Shown here: positions 49,989-60,021 of the stretch, piece by piece | Layout of the letters: each line of letters begins with the position of its first letter | How positions within the stretch are numbered: the first letter of the stretch is position 1 | Assembly: GCA_003116975.1 (NCBI GenBank) | Contig: BGKB01000103.1 | Coordinates: 62,001 to 126,000, forward strand | DNA: 64,000 nucleotides | Direction of reading: 5' to 3' | From: Aurantiochytrium sp. KH105 | Taxonomy: Eukaryota > Sar > Bigyra > Thraustochytrida > Thraustochytriidae | Position numbers and translations under genes: made by a program | Notes under the pieces: model-generated | What the model was told of the DNA's origin: nothing | The model's database searches: none | What the model saw: the letters and a program-made list of their open reading frames with translations, nothing else

Positions 49989-51654
49989 AGGCCTGGTCGG
50001 GCCTGGGCCTAGTTCTTTTCTCTGTAAATCTCTCAAGGCCTGAAACCCGAAGACGCAGACGCAGGCAGGCAGGCAGCCGGCGCGGGCGACAAATGCAGCT
50101 GCGGCGCGATGCACGCAAGGACGCGTTCGCGATTCGACGGCCCGCCGAAGATCGCTTGCGCTGCCAACGGAGCGAGCTCTCAATCGATGGATCGATCGAT
50201 GGATCGAGGCCGCGCAAGCGCCGCCGCCCCGATTTCGACGTCCCCGCAGTCCACCCCGCCAGCTTCCACTGTGGTTGTGCGGGCCTCCGCGCCGCTGCGG
50301 GGGAAAGTTGGAGAGAAAGGCGGAGAAGGAGAGAGAGGCGCGCACCACGTGGTCGCGGAACCGAGGAACTCCCGGTTCTTGGCGCCGGGAAAACACGGCC
50401 GCGCGAGCAGAGCAGGCGCGAGCGGGAAGCCTCTTCGCAACCAACAGCAGCAGCGCGAGGCGGCTGCGGCCACGACAGCTGCCACTGCTGGAGGCAAAGA
50501 AAAACAAAGAAGAGCAGCCGAGCCTCGAGTTTTCTTGCCGCGATCCCCCCTTATTTTGCGTTTCTTTCTTTTGTATCCTGCGCAGGCAAGAGCAGCTATA
50601 ACTGGCACGGCTGGTTCACTAGTGCATTCACTGCAATCAGGCATTCAAAAATCAGCCAATCATTCAAGTCAGCCAGGCAGACAGAAAGGCCAATTCAAAT
50701 CGCGAATTTCAAATCGCGGAGGCCGCACTCTCCGCCGCTCCGTCGGCTGCGATTCCGGCGGGCCCGCGTTGTGGCGCACGGGTCTCGCTCCTACGACTGC
50801 GCTGACGAGGGCGGCTGCACGGCGGCACGCACGAGCCGGCCAGCCAGCTGGGCCGGAGCCGCTACCTCCTCCTCCTCCCGCGCCTCCTGACCGGCGACAC
50901 GCTCCTGTTCTCTCTCTCTCTCTGTATGTCTCTGGCCACGAGGCCATGAGAGGCGCCGGTGACGGCCCGCGGCGGCCTCGTTCTGCGAACGGCGCTGCGC
51001 GACGGCCACACCCCCGATGAGACGGGCGGACGCGCAGTGGCCTGGTGGCAGGCATCGATCAATCAGTCATCACCATCGTGGCGTGAGTGTGACGATGGCC
51101 TTCGAGAAATTTCAAATCCCAGGCCGCTCGGCCACGTCATTCGCCAGACGCTCAGATATACCCCTGCTTGCAGCAGGCATGCACTGCACTGCAGCTGGCT
51201 GGCTGTGGCATGCCTGGCTGCTGCGGTGAGCGCGGTCTCGCTCTCGCTCCCGCTCTCGCGGCAGGGCGCGGATCCCCGTTTCGGCTGCGTGGGGTCTAGC
51301 TCAGCTGGAGCAGCTGCAGCACGAGCTGCCACTCCGCCTCGAAGCCACTTCTCCACCTCGCTCGCTCTCGCGCGCTGGCTTACTGCAGAGCAGCTTCCTG
51401 CGTGCCTGCAGCCAGCTGAAGCTGCTGGCTGCTGCAACCACCTGCCTGCACGAGCGACAGCGACAGCGACCGCGACCGCGACGCTGGCGGTGCGGCCTGC
51501 AGCTGCCTCTGCCTGCGCAAATGTGCTCTCACGCATTGCGCTGCGCATCGTTCGTTGTTCGCTCCGGATCCTCCCTCTGCTCCTTCCCTGTTCGCCCCTG
51601 CGACCCTTCCTTCGTTCGACTGGGCTGGCCGCAGCTGCCGCTGCAGCACTCGCA

Positions 51655-51695
51655 GACGCAGACGCAGACGCAAACGCAGACGCAGACGCAAACGC
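51655..51695. repeat. GCAGAC/GCAAAC hexamer microsatellite
   Basis: About seven GCAGAC-type units in the intergenic region upstream of the POT1-like gene's 3' end. Confidence 0.85.
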
Positions 51696-52385
51696 TGGAC
51701 GCTGCCGGACGGACGGCCGGTCGGCCGGCCAGAGGCAGGCGCGGCGTGGCGTGGCTGCGCTGTGCTGCGCAGCACGCGATGCGCTCGCGACTGCGACGAC
51801 TAGTAGAGGCAGGGGTCGGCTGCGGAGGCCCGGCGAGAAGAGCCAGCGCCGGCGCCGGACCACAGCTGCGCTGGCTGCGGGTAGTTTCGTGGAGGATTGA
51901 AAGGTCTTGGGACATGCATGCAGGGACGAGGCGCCGTGGCGTGGCATGGGACTGCGGCTGCAGCGAGACGTGCTGCGATGGCGGCTCGCCGAGTCTGTGA
52001 ATTGCGCTTGGCTCGCTGTCTCTGACCTATGCGTGTATGGTTTGCCTATTTGTAGACACATTGCGCACGGCTGCGGAGCGCGAGTGTGGGCGTGGTAGGA
52101 GGGAGGGAGGGAACCAACCGGCCGTGCGACACAGACGTTGAGAAAGCCGGCCAAAACGAGCCAGGCAGTCTGATATGCACGGGAACCTCGACCAAGACAC
52201 AAGTTGCCTTGGCTGTCTGACTGGCTGGCTGGCCTGCTGTGGTCACGAGTTTTATATTCATTTATTTATGATTATACATGGATGCTCTTGCGCGGTGGTG
52301 GCCAGTTCGCCCAGCCAGCTGAAACGCGCACTTTGCGCGAACGTTGTCGATGGCTCCTGCGTCACTATACCCTCACTGACAACAG

Positions 52386-53915
52386 TCAGGCAAGGGTAAG
52401 AACAAAATCAGACATCACTCCAGGGACGAGCATTCTCCCGAGATAGTCGGGCGTCCAAGAGGCGAACGATGCATCGAGTGAGGACACCTTTTTGCCACTC
52501 TCAAAGATGGCCATGAGGTCTTCGATGGCGAAAAGGACCTCAAGAACCCCCGTCGAGTCCTCGAAGCGTAGCATCAGGTCGTGCCCTGGCTTGATACGGT
52601 CCGCGGCGAGAAGAGCAGATATGAGCGCAAGGGGCGGAAAAATTGCCGTGACGCGCGCCTCGAGGTGCCAGGATTGCGATTGTTCCATCAAAGTTGAACG
52701 CGGAGAAGCACGCAAAGGTCCTACATCTGCGCCAACCTCGCGAATAAGCCCTGCAACGCAAGACATGCGTCTGCTGGACTCACTTGGTATTGAAGAAGAA
52801 GAAGAAGAAGAAGAAGAAGAAGAAGAAGAAGGACCCGAGCCTGCGTGGACTGGGTCCACGTTGGACGTTTTCAAAAGTTTCGCGTGCTTTGAGCTTGTGC
52901 TCGCGCTTGACGGCAGACGCATAAAGTCAGCTGCGTCTATAATGGCTTCTGCACGAGTCACCTCGCGAAATTCAATCTCTTTGCCTTCGCGCGTCCGGCC
53001 AAGATGTGACACGCGTAGCCCCATACTTCGATCTTGGATCCACGTCAAGACAAGCTTGTCATCGTCTTCTCTGTACTTTTGCACATTGTAAAGCAACATC
53101 CAACAACCATTGGGAATCTCTCGCAGCGCAGAGCTATCGACACAACGCTGAGAAACCATTCGCAACAGTGCGCTTGAAGGCGCAAGACTTGCATCGGTGA
53201 TTTGAAAAGATGGCGATCCCTCTTGCTCTGGCCCCCTTGCCACTACTCGGACGAGAATATGATCAAAGAAATAACCAGCTTTACTGCCAGGACAGACCGC
53301 ATTGGCAAGCCTCGGCAGGGTCTCCATCGCCATGCCGGTCGCAGACTGGAGGCTTTGATCGGCCAAGAGCGCTTCGGAGACGATGCGCAGCCTTTCAAGC
53401 GTCTCGGCGAAGTTCGAGGGTGGCTGACATTTGGCCTTGCCGGCGACCGAGACCAGCCCACTGGGAACACCACCTCTTAATCGCATTTTTCGTCGTGCCG
53501 CCGCTCTCTCTGTGTCATTTGCCCCGCTCTCGTGCGACGGATCCCGCACCGAACGTGCTATGATGCTTATGAGGTTGTTCTTGTGGAGCGAAAGAGTTGC
53601 TTGGGGCGCGTTTTGGAAAAGAGAAACACGCGCGTTTTGTAAATACACGAGGTCTCCGATATTCTCGGGCTGTGGAAAGGCCTGGGCCGACGCTGCGAAA
53701 ATGTTCACGCTGAGCCGTCGTGCGGCCCCGAATGAATTTGGCCTTCCGTCCGTGATGATGAGCGACATGAACATGTCTTTGCGCGATGGCTTTGGTGCTT
53801 TGATCGCCAGCAAGATGCCTGCCACGTCGACCCCAACGAGCGTTCCCCTTGCGCTCGCCTTGACCGCTGCGTGCAGAGCATCAAAGTCGCTAACCACCTC
53901 GCCATCCTTTGGCAT
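52386..53915 (-). CDS. POT1-like telomere single-strand-binding protein
   Basis: 509 residues, single exon. The N-terminal OB fold (about 20-130) has the POT1/TEBP pattern: GVDVAGILLAIKAPKPSRKD, SLIITDGRPN, LSVNIFA, then GDLVYLQNARVSLFQNAPQATLSL. A second OB-like unit follows (about 210-330: GYFFDHILVRVVARG, SFQITDAS, LVLTWIQD). The linker has a 13-14-residue poly-Ser tract coded by a GAA-type run on the + strand at 52793-52831. A third beta-rich part (SWHLEARVTAIFPPLALI, RFEDSTGVLEVLFAIED) ends the protein. POT1 proteins bind the telomere 3' overhang and control telomerase and end protection. The frame upstream begins with TTG; the first ATG is 53915. Confidence 0.82.
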   Translation of the reverse strand: MPKDGEVVSDFDALHAAVKASARGTLVGVDVAGILLAIKAPKPSRKDMFMSLIITDGRPNSFGAARRLSVNIFAASAQAFPQPENIGDLVYLQNARVSLFQNAPQATLSLHKNNLISIIARSVRDPSHESGANDTERAAARRKMRLRGGVPSGLVSVAGKAKCQPPSNFAETLERLRIVSEALLADQSLQSATGMAMETLPRLANAVCPGSKAGYFFDHILVRVVARGPEQEGSPSFQITDASLAPSSALLRMVSQRCVDSSALREIPNGCWMLLYNVQKYREDDDKLVLTWIQDRSMGLRVSHLGRTREGKEIEFREVTRAEAIIDAADFMRLPSSASTSSKHAKLLKTSNVDPVHAGSGPSSSSSSSSSSSSSIPSESSRRMSCVAGLIREVGADVGPLRASPRSTLMEQSQSWHLEARVTAIFPPLALISALLAADRIKPGHDLMLRFEDSTGVLEVLFAIEDLMAIFESGKKVSSLDASFASWTPDYLGRMLVPGVMSDFVLTLA

Positions 53916-54760
53916 CTTTCCTCTCGCCGTTGCTGCTGTTGCCTCGAGTGCCTCGCCGCGCCTGCGCAAGCCACTTGCGCCTCAATACCTCTTGTCTATC
54001 CCGTCCTTTCTCCTGCTGCGCCACCGCGCCCGCTCGCTTGCGCCCGTTTGCGTCCGCCTGACAGGCAAAAATTGCTGCACGTTGCGAGATCGCCCGGTAG
54101 TACCGCCAAGTGCGGCCACGACTTGCACGACGAGACTCACAATTTACTAACTTCTGAAAGCCAAATCCGATCACCTTGCCAGCTGACGTCATTACAAAGA
54201 GAAAGAGACGACGCCAAATTTTGTCTGGGAGTGCAGCGGAGATAGAGGAAGACAAACAGGAATGCGTCAAAGATGAAGTTTGAGCGCATCAGGGCCTCAA
54301 GTCTTTATTATTTGAGGCTTGGGGCGAAAATCATCTTCGCAGAAACATGATTTTGTTGTTTATTTACGCTTCTCCAGAATGACCCACAGACACGGGTAGC
54401 CTGGTAATCTCGTCGAGTGTGGTCATTCTCCACTTGGTAAGCGACAGTTTTCATCTTTTGCTCGCCCTGAGCGAGATCTCTTTTTGCATGCTGTATGCTA
54501 CATCTTTTGCAAGTGTATTGTGCTCAAATTTCAAGAGCATCCGATTCCCACCAGGATGATTCTTCGAACGTCCGTACTTGCAGAGCCAGTGGTGATAATT
54601 TGGACAGTATACGACACTTTTGAATTTGTCGTAACGCGTCCCATTCCGAGAACGTGTGGCGAACCCTCGCCTCGCCTTCACTGATACTTACCGCACAAAG
54701 AAAGGCGTAGCTCTGCACGGCAAGCAAATCCTCAAGGGGTGAGCAGCTCGTACCGCCACC
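53916..54760. other. Divergent intergenic region between POT1-like and WD40 genes
   Basis: About 0.85 kb, less GC-rich than most spacers, with short A/T-rich runs. No gene or clear core promoter element is seen; the WD40 ATG has a good start context, CCGCCACCATGG. Confidence 0.45.
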
Positions 54761-55759
54761 ATGGAGGGCATCGTGTTCAGCGTCGCGCAGTCCGTTAGCC
54801 TCGTGTTGGCTGTCAGCCGGGACCACTACTTGCGCGCATGGAGCAAGAAAGATGGCGCTCTCGTCTTCAAAATAAGGACGCCTCTCAATCAAAAGGCCTG
54901 CACAGTGGCTGTGCAGGACCGCCTGGCCGCCTTCGGAACTGGCGGTGGCTACATCTTTCTCGTCGACCTGTCGAGCGCCACCGTCCTGCACTCCATTCAA
55001 GGCCATAAATACACTGTTAGGAGCGTCATCTTCAACGGGAATGAGATCATATCCGGTGGCGGGATGCGCGACAGGACCATCTGCGTCTGGAACAAGGTCA
55101 GTGGCCGAGAGACCTTGAGGATAGACATGAAGGTTGTAGCTCGGAACAGGAGTGCTACAGTTATGAGTCTTGCTGCCCACGGAAACCTGCTTGTAGCCGG
55201 GTTGGACGACGAGACCATGCGCATCTTCGACCGCGTCAGCGGCGACCCACGCCATACTCTCACGGAGGCTGCAGGCCCGGTCTGCGGGGTCGCGATCGAC
55301 GCGCAGCGCTTAGTAAGCGGGTCCTACGACAAGAAGGTGAGGGTCTACGTCGTGCCTTCTTTTGAGCTCGTCTACACACTCGAAGGACACACCGACGGAG
55401 TGCGCTCTGTCGCGCTCGAGGATGACCTCATTGTGAGCGGGTCCAAGGATAAGACAGTTAGAGTCTGGGACGCGCGCAGCGGAGCCATACTGCGCGTCCT
55501 GCGAGGACACTCAGAATCGGTGTTCTCGGTCTCTCTTTGCGGGTCGGAGATTGTGAGCGGATGTTTAGACAGCAAGGTGCACGTTTGGGATGCGGATTCA
55601 GGCTCATTGAAGCACGTCCTGAACGGCACAGAGACCGTGCGGCCTATTGCGGATGATCTTGGCCCGATGATCGAAATTGGTGGCACCGAAGAAGCGAAGG
55701 TAACGAGCAGAGAACAGCTGAACATGGACCGTTGCGATTTTTCTTGCTTAATTCTGTAG
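54761..55759 (+). CDS. Seven-blade WD40 protein with C-terminal CaaX box
   Basis: 332 residues, single exon, ATG in the context CCGCCACCATGG. Seven WD40 units fill residues 1 to about 290, with clear blade endings such as ICVWN, MRIFD, VRVYV, VRVWD and VHVWD and GH positions before several units, enough for one closed beta-propeller. A tail of about 40 residues follows and ends RCDFSCLIL. The last four residues, Cys-Leu-Ile-Leu, fit a CaaX box with Leu last, the type preferred by geranylgeranyltransferase I, and the Cys five residues before it could be palmitoylated. A prenylated propeller would sit at a membrane. No partner domain shows which complex it joins. Codon choice is a little less GC-biased than in neighbours. 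Confidence 0.85.
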   Translation: MEGIVFSVAQSVSLVLAVSRDHYLRAWSKKDGALVFKIRTPLNQKACTVAVQDRLAAFGTGGGYIFLVDLSSATVLHSIQGHKYTVRSVIFNGNEIISGGGMRDRTICVWNKVSGRETLRIDMKVVARNRSATVMSLAAHGNLLVAGLDDETMRIFDRVSGDPRHTLTEAAGPVCGVAIDAQRLVSGSYDKKVRVYVVPSFELVYTLEGHTDGVRSVALEDDLIVSGSKDKTVRVWDARSGAILRVLRGHSESVFSVSLCGSEIVSGCLDSKVHVWDADSGSLKHVLNGTETVRPIADDLGPMIEIGGTEEAKVTSREQLNMDRCDFSCLIL

Positions 55760-57031
55760 AAGAAAAGGACGCTCTGGTTAGAGATCATGTCAGCGTACGT
55801 ACTACGAGCAGACGATGAGTGAAAGAAGTCCACTAATAATCATCCTGTTTCTACAACTGCACAAAGCCGCCACGATACTTGCAGGATATGATTTTTCTTG
55901 TTACATGTGCTTGGCCACAAGTCTTTCGCGAAAAACCACAGCTCCGTTTTTCGAAAGAGTAGGCGAAACGCTCTTTCCTCGACGCTTGATTGCTGTGTCG
56001 CGTTGATTGAAGCCAAATTGACTCGCACAAAACCAACGATTCGAAGAGTCAAGCAAGTCAACAACAACAACAACAACAACAACAAGTATACTAGTCTCTC
56101 TTCTCAGCTTCTGTCACCCCTGCAAGATCTCTGCGCTCACGTGGTGAATACTGCGGCGGCACAAATTTGCGAGCGAGTGCGCGCGCGAACCTCTTGCGAG
56201 CCAGACGCACGACGAAAAAGCCTTGGCAAGCACGACCTTGCCAAGGAAGACTTGAACTCTGACTCTCTCCTTCCGGACCAGCAGTTTTTCGCAGGTGAGT
56301 CAGCGACGAACGAACGAAGGCTTCCCGCCTTGCCACGCATGAAAGGCCGGAATCAGCCTTGCTCACCAGAAGGACACTCACCGCCCGCGACAGACGTACA
56401 CACTGGCAGGCAGGCCTGCAGGCAGGCCTCCTCACCCGCTTCTTTCTCCTCCTCCGCGTCGCTGTCGCCCGCCCGGGCTCCCTTTCTTCCCGGCCCTCCG
56501 GCTCCCCCTGCTCTGTCTGCGCCTCTCCGGGCCAGGCCTGCCTGCGTCAGCGCGCACCTTCGTGAATGACGCGCTCAGCGACGCGCATGCAAGCAGCGCA
56601 GCCTGTGCGCAGCGCTGCTCTGCGCTGCGGCGATCGTGCTCGATGGCATGATAGTCTCCGGGCGGAGGTCCGGCTGGGAGTTGTTGTTCGAGCTCTCGAG
56701 TTGGGGTCGAGCGCGGCATGCAGTGGCTCTGCAATGGCGGCTTCTTCTCGAGTCGGTTATCGATGTCTTGTCGATGTTATTACGGGACTCGCGTGTCTGA
56801 AGAGCTGAGGCACGTCTGTCTGTCTGATTGTGTTTGTCTGACTGTGCTGTTTGTCTGACTGTCTGCGTCTGTTTGTCTGACTGTCTTGTGGCTGGGTGTC
56901 ACTGTGAGTGGGCAAGTGAGCGATGTCATGGCGCGGCGTACATTGCAGGCGCCGCGAGCGCACCTTGGGCGCGGTGCAGATCGAAACAGCGCGCGGAGCG
57001 GAGCCCTCGCGGGGGCGGCGGGGCGCCGAGC
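55760..57031. other. Intergenic region
   Basis: About 1.27 kb. An AAC trinucleotide run lies at 56058-56084, GCAGGCAG/GGCAGGCCTGC repeats at 56405-56432, and GTCTGACTGTCT-type repeats at 56815-56890. The frame of the downstream phosphoesterase stays open through the right part but its translation there is Cys/Val repeat-derived. No gene is supported. Confidence 0.5.
56058..56084. repeat. AAC trinucleotide microsatellite
   Basis: About nine ACA/AAC units in the spacer downstream of the WD40 gene. Confidence 0.9.
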
Positions 57032-58813
57032 ATGGCGCTGGGCAGGACGCGCGGAGGCCTCGTGCGCTTCCTCGCCATCAACGACGTGTACACGCTCGAC
57101 AACCTGAGCAGGCTCAAGGTGCTCTTCGACACCAAGGAGCGGGAAGTCTGCGCATGGCAAGCCGGGAGCGACGCCGGCGTCGCCTCCCACGACCAGCAGC
57201 GGCGGCAGCAGCAGCAGCAGAGCCAGCAGCAGCAGCAGCAGCAGAGGCAGGGGCCGCTGTCAGGGGTTGCTGGCGCGAGCCCGGAACATGCGAGCTCGTC
57301 GCCGTCTGTTCCGAGCGGCGTGGTCATCAAAACCCTGGCCGGAGACTTTCTCAGCCCCAACGTGCTCTCGCCCATCGATAGCGGCTTCGCCTTCATGAAG
57401 TGCTTCAACGAGGTAGGCATTTCCCACTTTTGCTTTGGAAACCACGAGGCCAACCTCCACATCAATCAGCTCGAGGAGCGCCTACGCGAGTGCAAGGGCG
57501 TTGTCATGAATAGCAACGTGCCGACCTTTGATCGGCCCGAACTCCCCGCGTTTGACATCGTGCAGGCGGGCGACATCAAATTAGGACTCCTAGGCGTCGT
57601 CACCAACGAAAAGACCGTCTTTCTCAACAGCACCTTCAAAAACTATCCCATTCTCGACCCCATTGAAGTCAGCGTCCGCTTCGAAAAGGAGCTTCGCGAG
57701 GTGCACGGGTGCACCCACGTCGTTGCACTTACACATCAGTCCATCGGCCGCGACCGCGAGCTGGCGCAGGCCTCGACCATTAACGCTATCATCGGGGGCC
57801 ACGAACACACGCCCTTTGACGAGCTTGTCAATGACTGTAGAATTATCAAAACCGGCAAAGACGCAGAGTTCTGCGGCATCCTCGACCTTGGCCTCTCGCC
57901 CGACGGCGAAACCTCCGTCTCTTATCACGCTGAACCCGCCGCCGACTACGGCCGGGATCCCGACATCGAGCACCTCGTGTCCGTGTGCATGGACTCGGTG
58001 CGCCAGCTCGGGACTGAAATCATGATTGACGCCGGCCACCGCCTCTCTGCCAAAGGCACACGCTTTCGCCCAACAGAGCTTGGCATGCTCTTCGGAACTT
58101 ACATTAGAAAAGAACTCGAGACTGAAGTGGCCATGATTAATGGCGCTACCATCAAGGCCCAATCCGATTTTCCGCTTGGCCAGGTCTCTCTCGCTGACCT
58201 CAATACGGTGCTCCCTTTCCCAACAAAGCTCGTCACCGTGCTTATGCCAGGCTCTGTTTTGCAGGACGCTGTCCGCTTCTCGAGAAGCAACCGTCCCTGG
58301 AACACCGAGAAACGCGGCTTTCTTCAACTTGACGCCGACGTGGAGATTGTGTCCCCCACCGTCTCTGGCCCGTACGGCAACGCGCCTGATGACCAGACCG
58401 CGGATCGCGACACCATTGTATCTATAAACGGCAAAGCCTTTGAACCGAATCGCGACTACCTGGTCGCATTGCCGCGTAACCTGCTCAATGGTTTTTGTGA
58501 GATCGAGCCGCTCATACAGTTCGCCCAAGACTACCCAGAGCGCCTGCCTGGAGCCGACGTCTTCATTCCGGCCAAGGATGTGATCGTGCGTTGCTGTGCG
58601 CGCCGCGTCTGGGCTCAGCTCGGAGAATTCGACCAGATCGATCTCGACCGCGATGGATACGTTTCCCGGTCAGAGCTCAAGCAGCGCATTCATGACGTTA
58701 TTGGTAGTTCGCCATCGGAAGCTATCCTTGATGGCCTCATTGATGCCTTGGACGTCAACCGCGATGGTATCATTAGTCCCAGTGAATACGCCCGATTGCG
58801 AAAAAAGCTATGA
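57032..58813 (+). CDS. 5'-nucleotidase-type metallophosphoesterase with C-terminal EF-hand pair
   Basis: 593 residues, single exon, ATG at 57032. The N-terminal two-metal phosphoesterase domain has INDVYTLDN (Asp18), AGDFLSPN (104-105), FGNHE (136-139), LTHQS and GGHEHTPF. It belongs to the NDVY variant of the 5'-nucleotidase/2',3'-cyclic phosphodiesterase group. A 5'-nucleotidase C-terminal domain follows (LGMLFGTYIRKEL, INGATIK, FPTKLVTV). Two EF-hands end the protein: DLDRDGYVSRSEL and DVNRDGIISPSEY, both with canonical Ca ligands. A poly-Gln stretch coded by CAG interrupts the first domain at about 55-73. There is no signal peptide or GPI signal, so it is probably cytosolic, unlike ecto-5'-nucleotidases. 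Ca control of phosphoester hydrolysis is plausible but inferred. Confidence 0.9.
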   Translation: MALGRTRGGLVRFLAINDVYTLDNLSRLKVLFDTKEREVCAWQAGSDAGVASHDQQRRQQQQQSQQQQQQQRQGPLSGVAGASPEHASSSPSVPSGVVIKTLAGDFLSPNVLSPIDSGFAFMKCFNEVGISHFCFGNHEANLHINQLEERLRECKGVVMNSNVPTFDRPELPAFDIVQAGDIKLGLLGVVTNEKTVFLNSTFKNYPILDPIEVSVRFEKELREVHGCTHVVALTHQSIGRDRELAQASTINAIIGGHEHTPFDELVNDCRIIKTGKDAEFCGILDLGLSPDGETSVSYHAEPAADYGRDPDIEHLVSVCMDSVRQLGTEIMIDAGHRLSAKGTRFRPTELGMLFGTYIRKELETEVAMINGATIKAQSDFPLGQVSLADLNTVLPFPTKLVTVLMPGSVLQDAVRFSRSNRPWNTEKRGFLQLDADVEIVSPTVSGPYGNAPDDQTADRDTIVSINGKAFEPNRDYLVALPRNLLNGFCEIEPLIQFAQDYPERLPGADVFIPAKDVIVRCCARRVWAQLGEFDQIDLDRDGYVSRSELKQRIHDVIGSSPSEAILDGLIDALDVNRDGIISPSEYARLRKKL

Positions 58814-59043
58814 CCGATGCGATCCATTCAATCCTTTCTCCTTCATTCTCTCATCTCCCTTTTCTTTTTTCCATTTCACAAATTCGACGGCCTCGCACGA
58901 GTGGGTCTCAAGACGCCTGGCTGTTCATGCGAGCAAACAGCTCTTCTCCACCCTGATTTCATATTACTGTCAGTCATTACGTTTCTATTGCACACCAAGA
59001 ATTGAGTCGATTTCTTGCATGTTTTTCGATGCGTTTCGATGCT

Positions 59044-60021
59044 TCAACGGGCGGTCTCGGTGCGATCAGAGTTTGCCAGCGGGCCTGGCGTACTTTGGGC
59101 CTGGAATTGAAGCTTGTGAAAGAGCGCGCGTAGCGTTCGCTGCCGCTTTGCTTCTTCGGCGTCTCGAACCTGAGCGTCGCGCACCATCAGAAACGGTGTC
59201 GCTGCAGATCGAGGGCGTACGTTGGACCTCATGCTTCCGCGCACAAAGGTTGTTTCTGTGGATCGTACAACTGACGTCGGCGTAGACGCTGCTGGACGCA
59301 GGTCCTCTTGTTTACAAACGAGACGGCGCAGGCTTTTCTGCGCATCTAATAATCGAGCGTCCGCCTCGCGGGCCTCTCTGCGTGAAACGGCGCAGCGCTG
59401 AGCGAGGATGGACTGCTGCGCGTTCAGGAGCTCAGCTTCCAGCATAAGACGCGCTCTGCGCTGCTTGGCATGCTGAAGCGTCTCGCGTAGCTCTGCAAAC
59501 GTACGATCCAGCTCGACTCGCACATGACGCAATTCTGCGCTGGTCCCCTTGACTCGCGCGTGCGCATCACTTGCAACCGCCTCCAAATTGCGCATCTTGG
59601 TCTGCAAGCTGTGCAGCTGCGCCACGTTTTCGCGCATCATCCTCGTGCGTGCCTGTTCATCGTCCTTGCTCTCATGTTTCTGTCCGGGTCCGCCTCCCTG
59701 TGATGATCTCGGCGTAAGTTTCGTAGATGACGATCTTGCTTGGTAACAACAATCTGCGTTGGTTGCAGAACGTTGCCTCGTTCTCTCCTCCTCATCGCAT
59801 TCTCGTTGATGATGCCTCGAATCCTTGCAGACCTTGGCAGAGCGCTTCGATCCGCATCGCGTCTCAGTCGTCTTGATGCGCCGAAGTTGCGGCGAGGCGA
59901 AGACTTTGCGTCGCAGCGCTTTTGGCGTGTTTGGTACCTTTGGAGTTCGTGCGCGCTCTTGCCACGCCTTGAGCTGCTCGAGCTCCGGCGAAGCGGCGTC
60001 AGCGCGCGGCGCGCCTACCAT
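59044..60021 (-). CDS. Coiled-coil protein of unknown function
   Basis: 325 residues from the first ATG at 60021 (upstream frame begins with TTG). No family recognised. The N-terminal 120 residues are basic and Ser/Thr-rich with TPKVPNTPKALRRK, suited to proline-directed phosphorylation. Residues about 125-245 form one long coiled coil (AQLHSLQTKMRNLEAV, RHVRVELDRTFAELRETLQHAKQRRARLMLEAELL). The tail repeats short basic and Thr/Pro-rich segments. It may be a cytoskeletal or centrosomal component, but only the coiled coil is supported. It converges with the phosphoesterase gene across 230 bp. Confidence 0.65.
   Translation of the reverse strand: MVGAPRADAASPELEQLKAWQERARTPKVPNTPKALRRKVFASPQLRRIKTTETRCGSKRSAKVCKDSRHHQRECDEEERTRQRSATNADCCYQARSSSTKLTPRSSQGGGPGQKHESKDDEQARTRMMRENVAQLHSLQTKMRNLEAVASDAHARVKGTSAELRHVRVELDRTFAELRETLQHAKQRRARLMLEAELLNAQQSILAQRCAVSRREAREADARLLDAQKSLRRLVCKQEDLRPAASTPTSVVRSTETTFVRGSMRSNVRPRSAATPFLMVRDAQVRDAEEAKRQRTLRALFHKLQFQAQSTPGPLANSDRTETAR

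Larger units (their letters stand above)
49900..52385. other. Intergenic region, GC-rich and repeat-bearing
   Basis: About 2.5 kb with no supported gene; open frames on both strands are Ala/Arg/Ser-rich mirror images. It has a T-rich tract (49946-49988) with a CCTATAAAAA element on the minus strand, GATCGATG palindromic units (50182-50207), a CTCTCT run (50908-50922), CTGCAG-rich sequence (51300-51440), and a GCAGAC hexamer run (51655-51695). The left end should be the promoter of the 48313-49899 gene. Confidence 0.5.

Noticed and set aside
51290-51360. tRNA-like D-arm (TAGCTCAGCTGGAGCA)
   Set aside because: No anticodon arm or T-arm with GGTTCGA-type sequence follows; the region is CTGCAG-repeat rich.
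55898-56569. 223-codon + frame downstream of the WD40 gene
   Set aside because: Contains a poly-Asn run from an AAC microsatellite and biased Pro/Ser tail; no domain.
56828-57031. 68-residue N-terminal extension of the phosphoesterase
   Set aside because: Cys/Val-rich translation of a TCTG-type repeat; ATG 57032 directly precedes the conserved domain.
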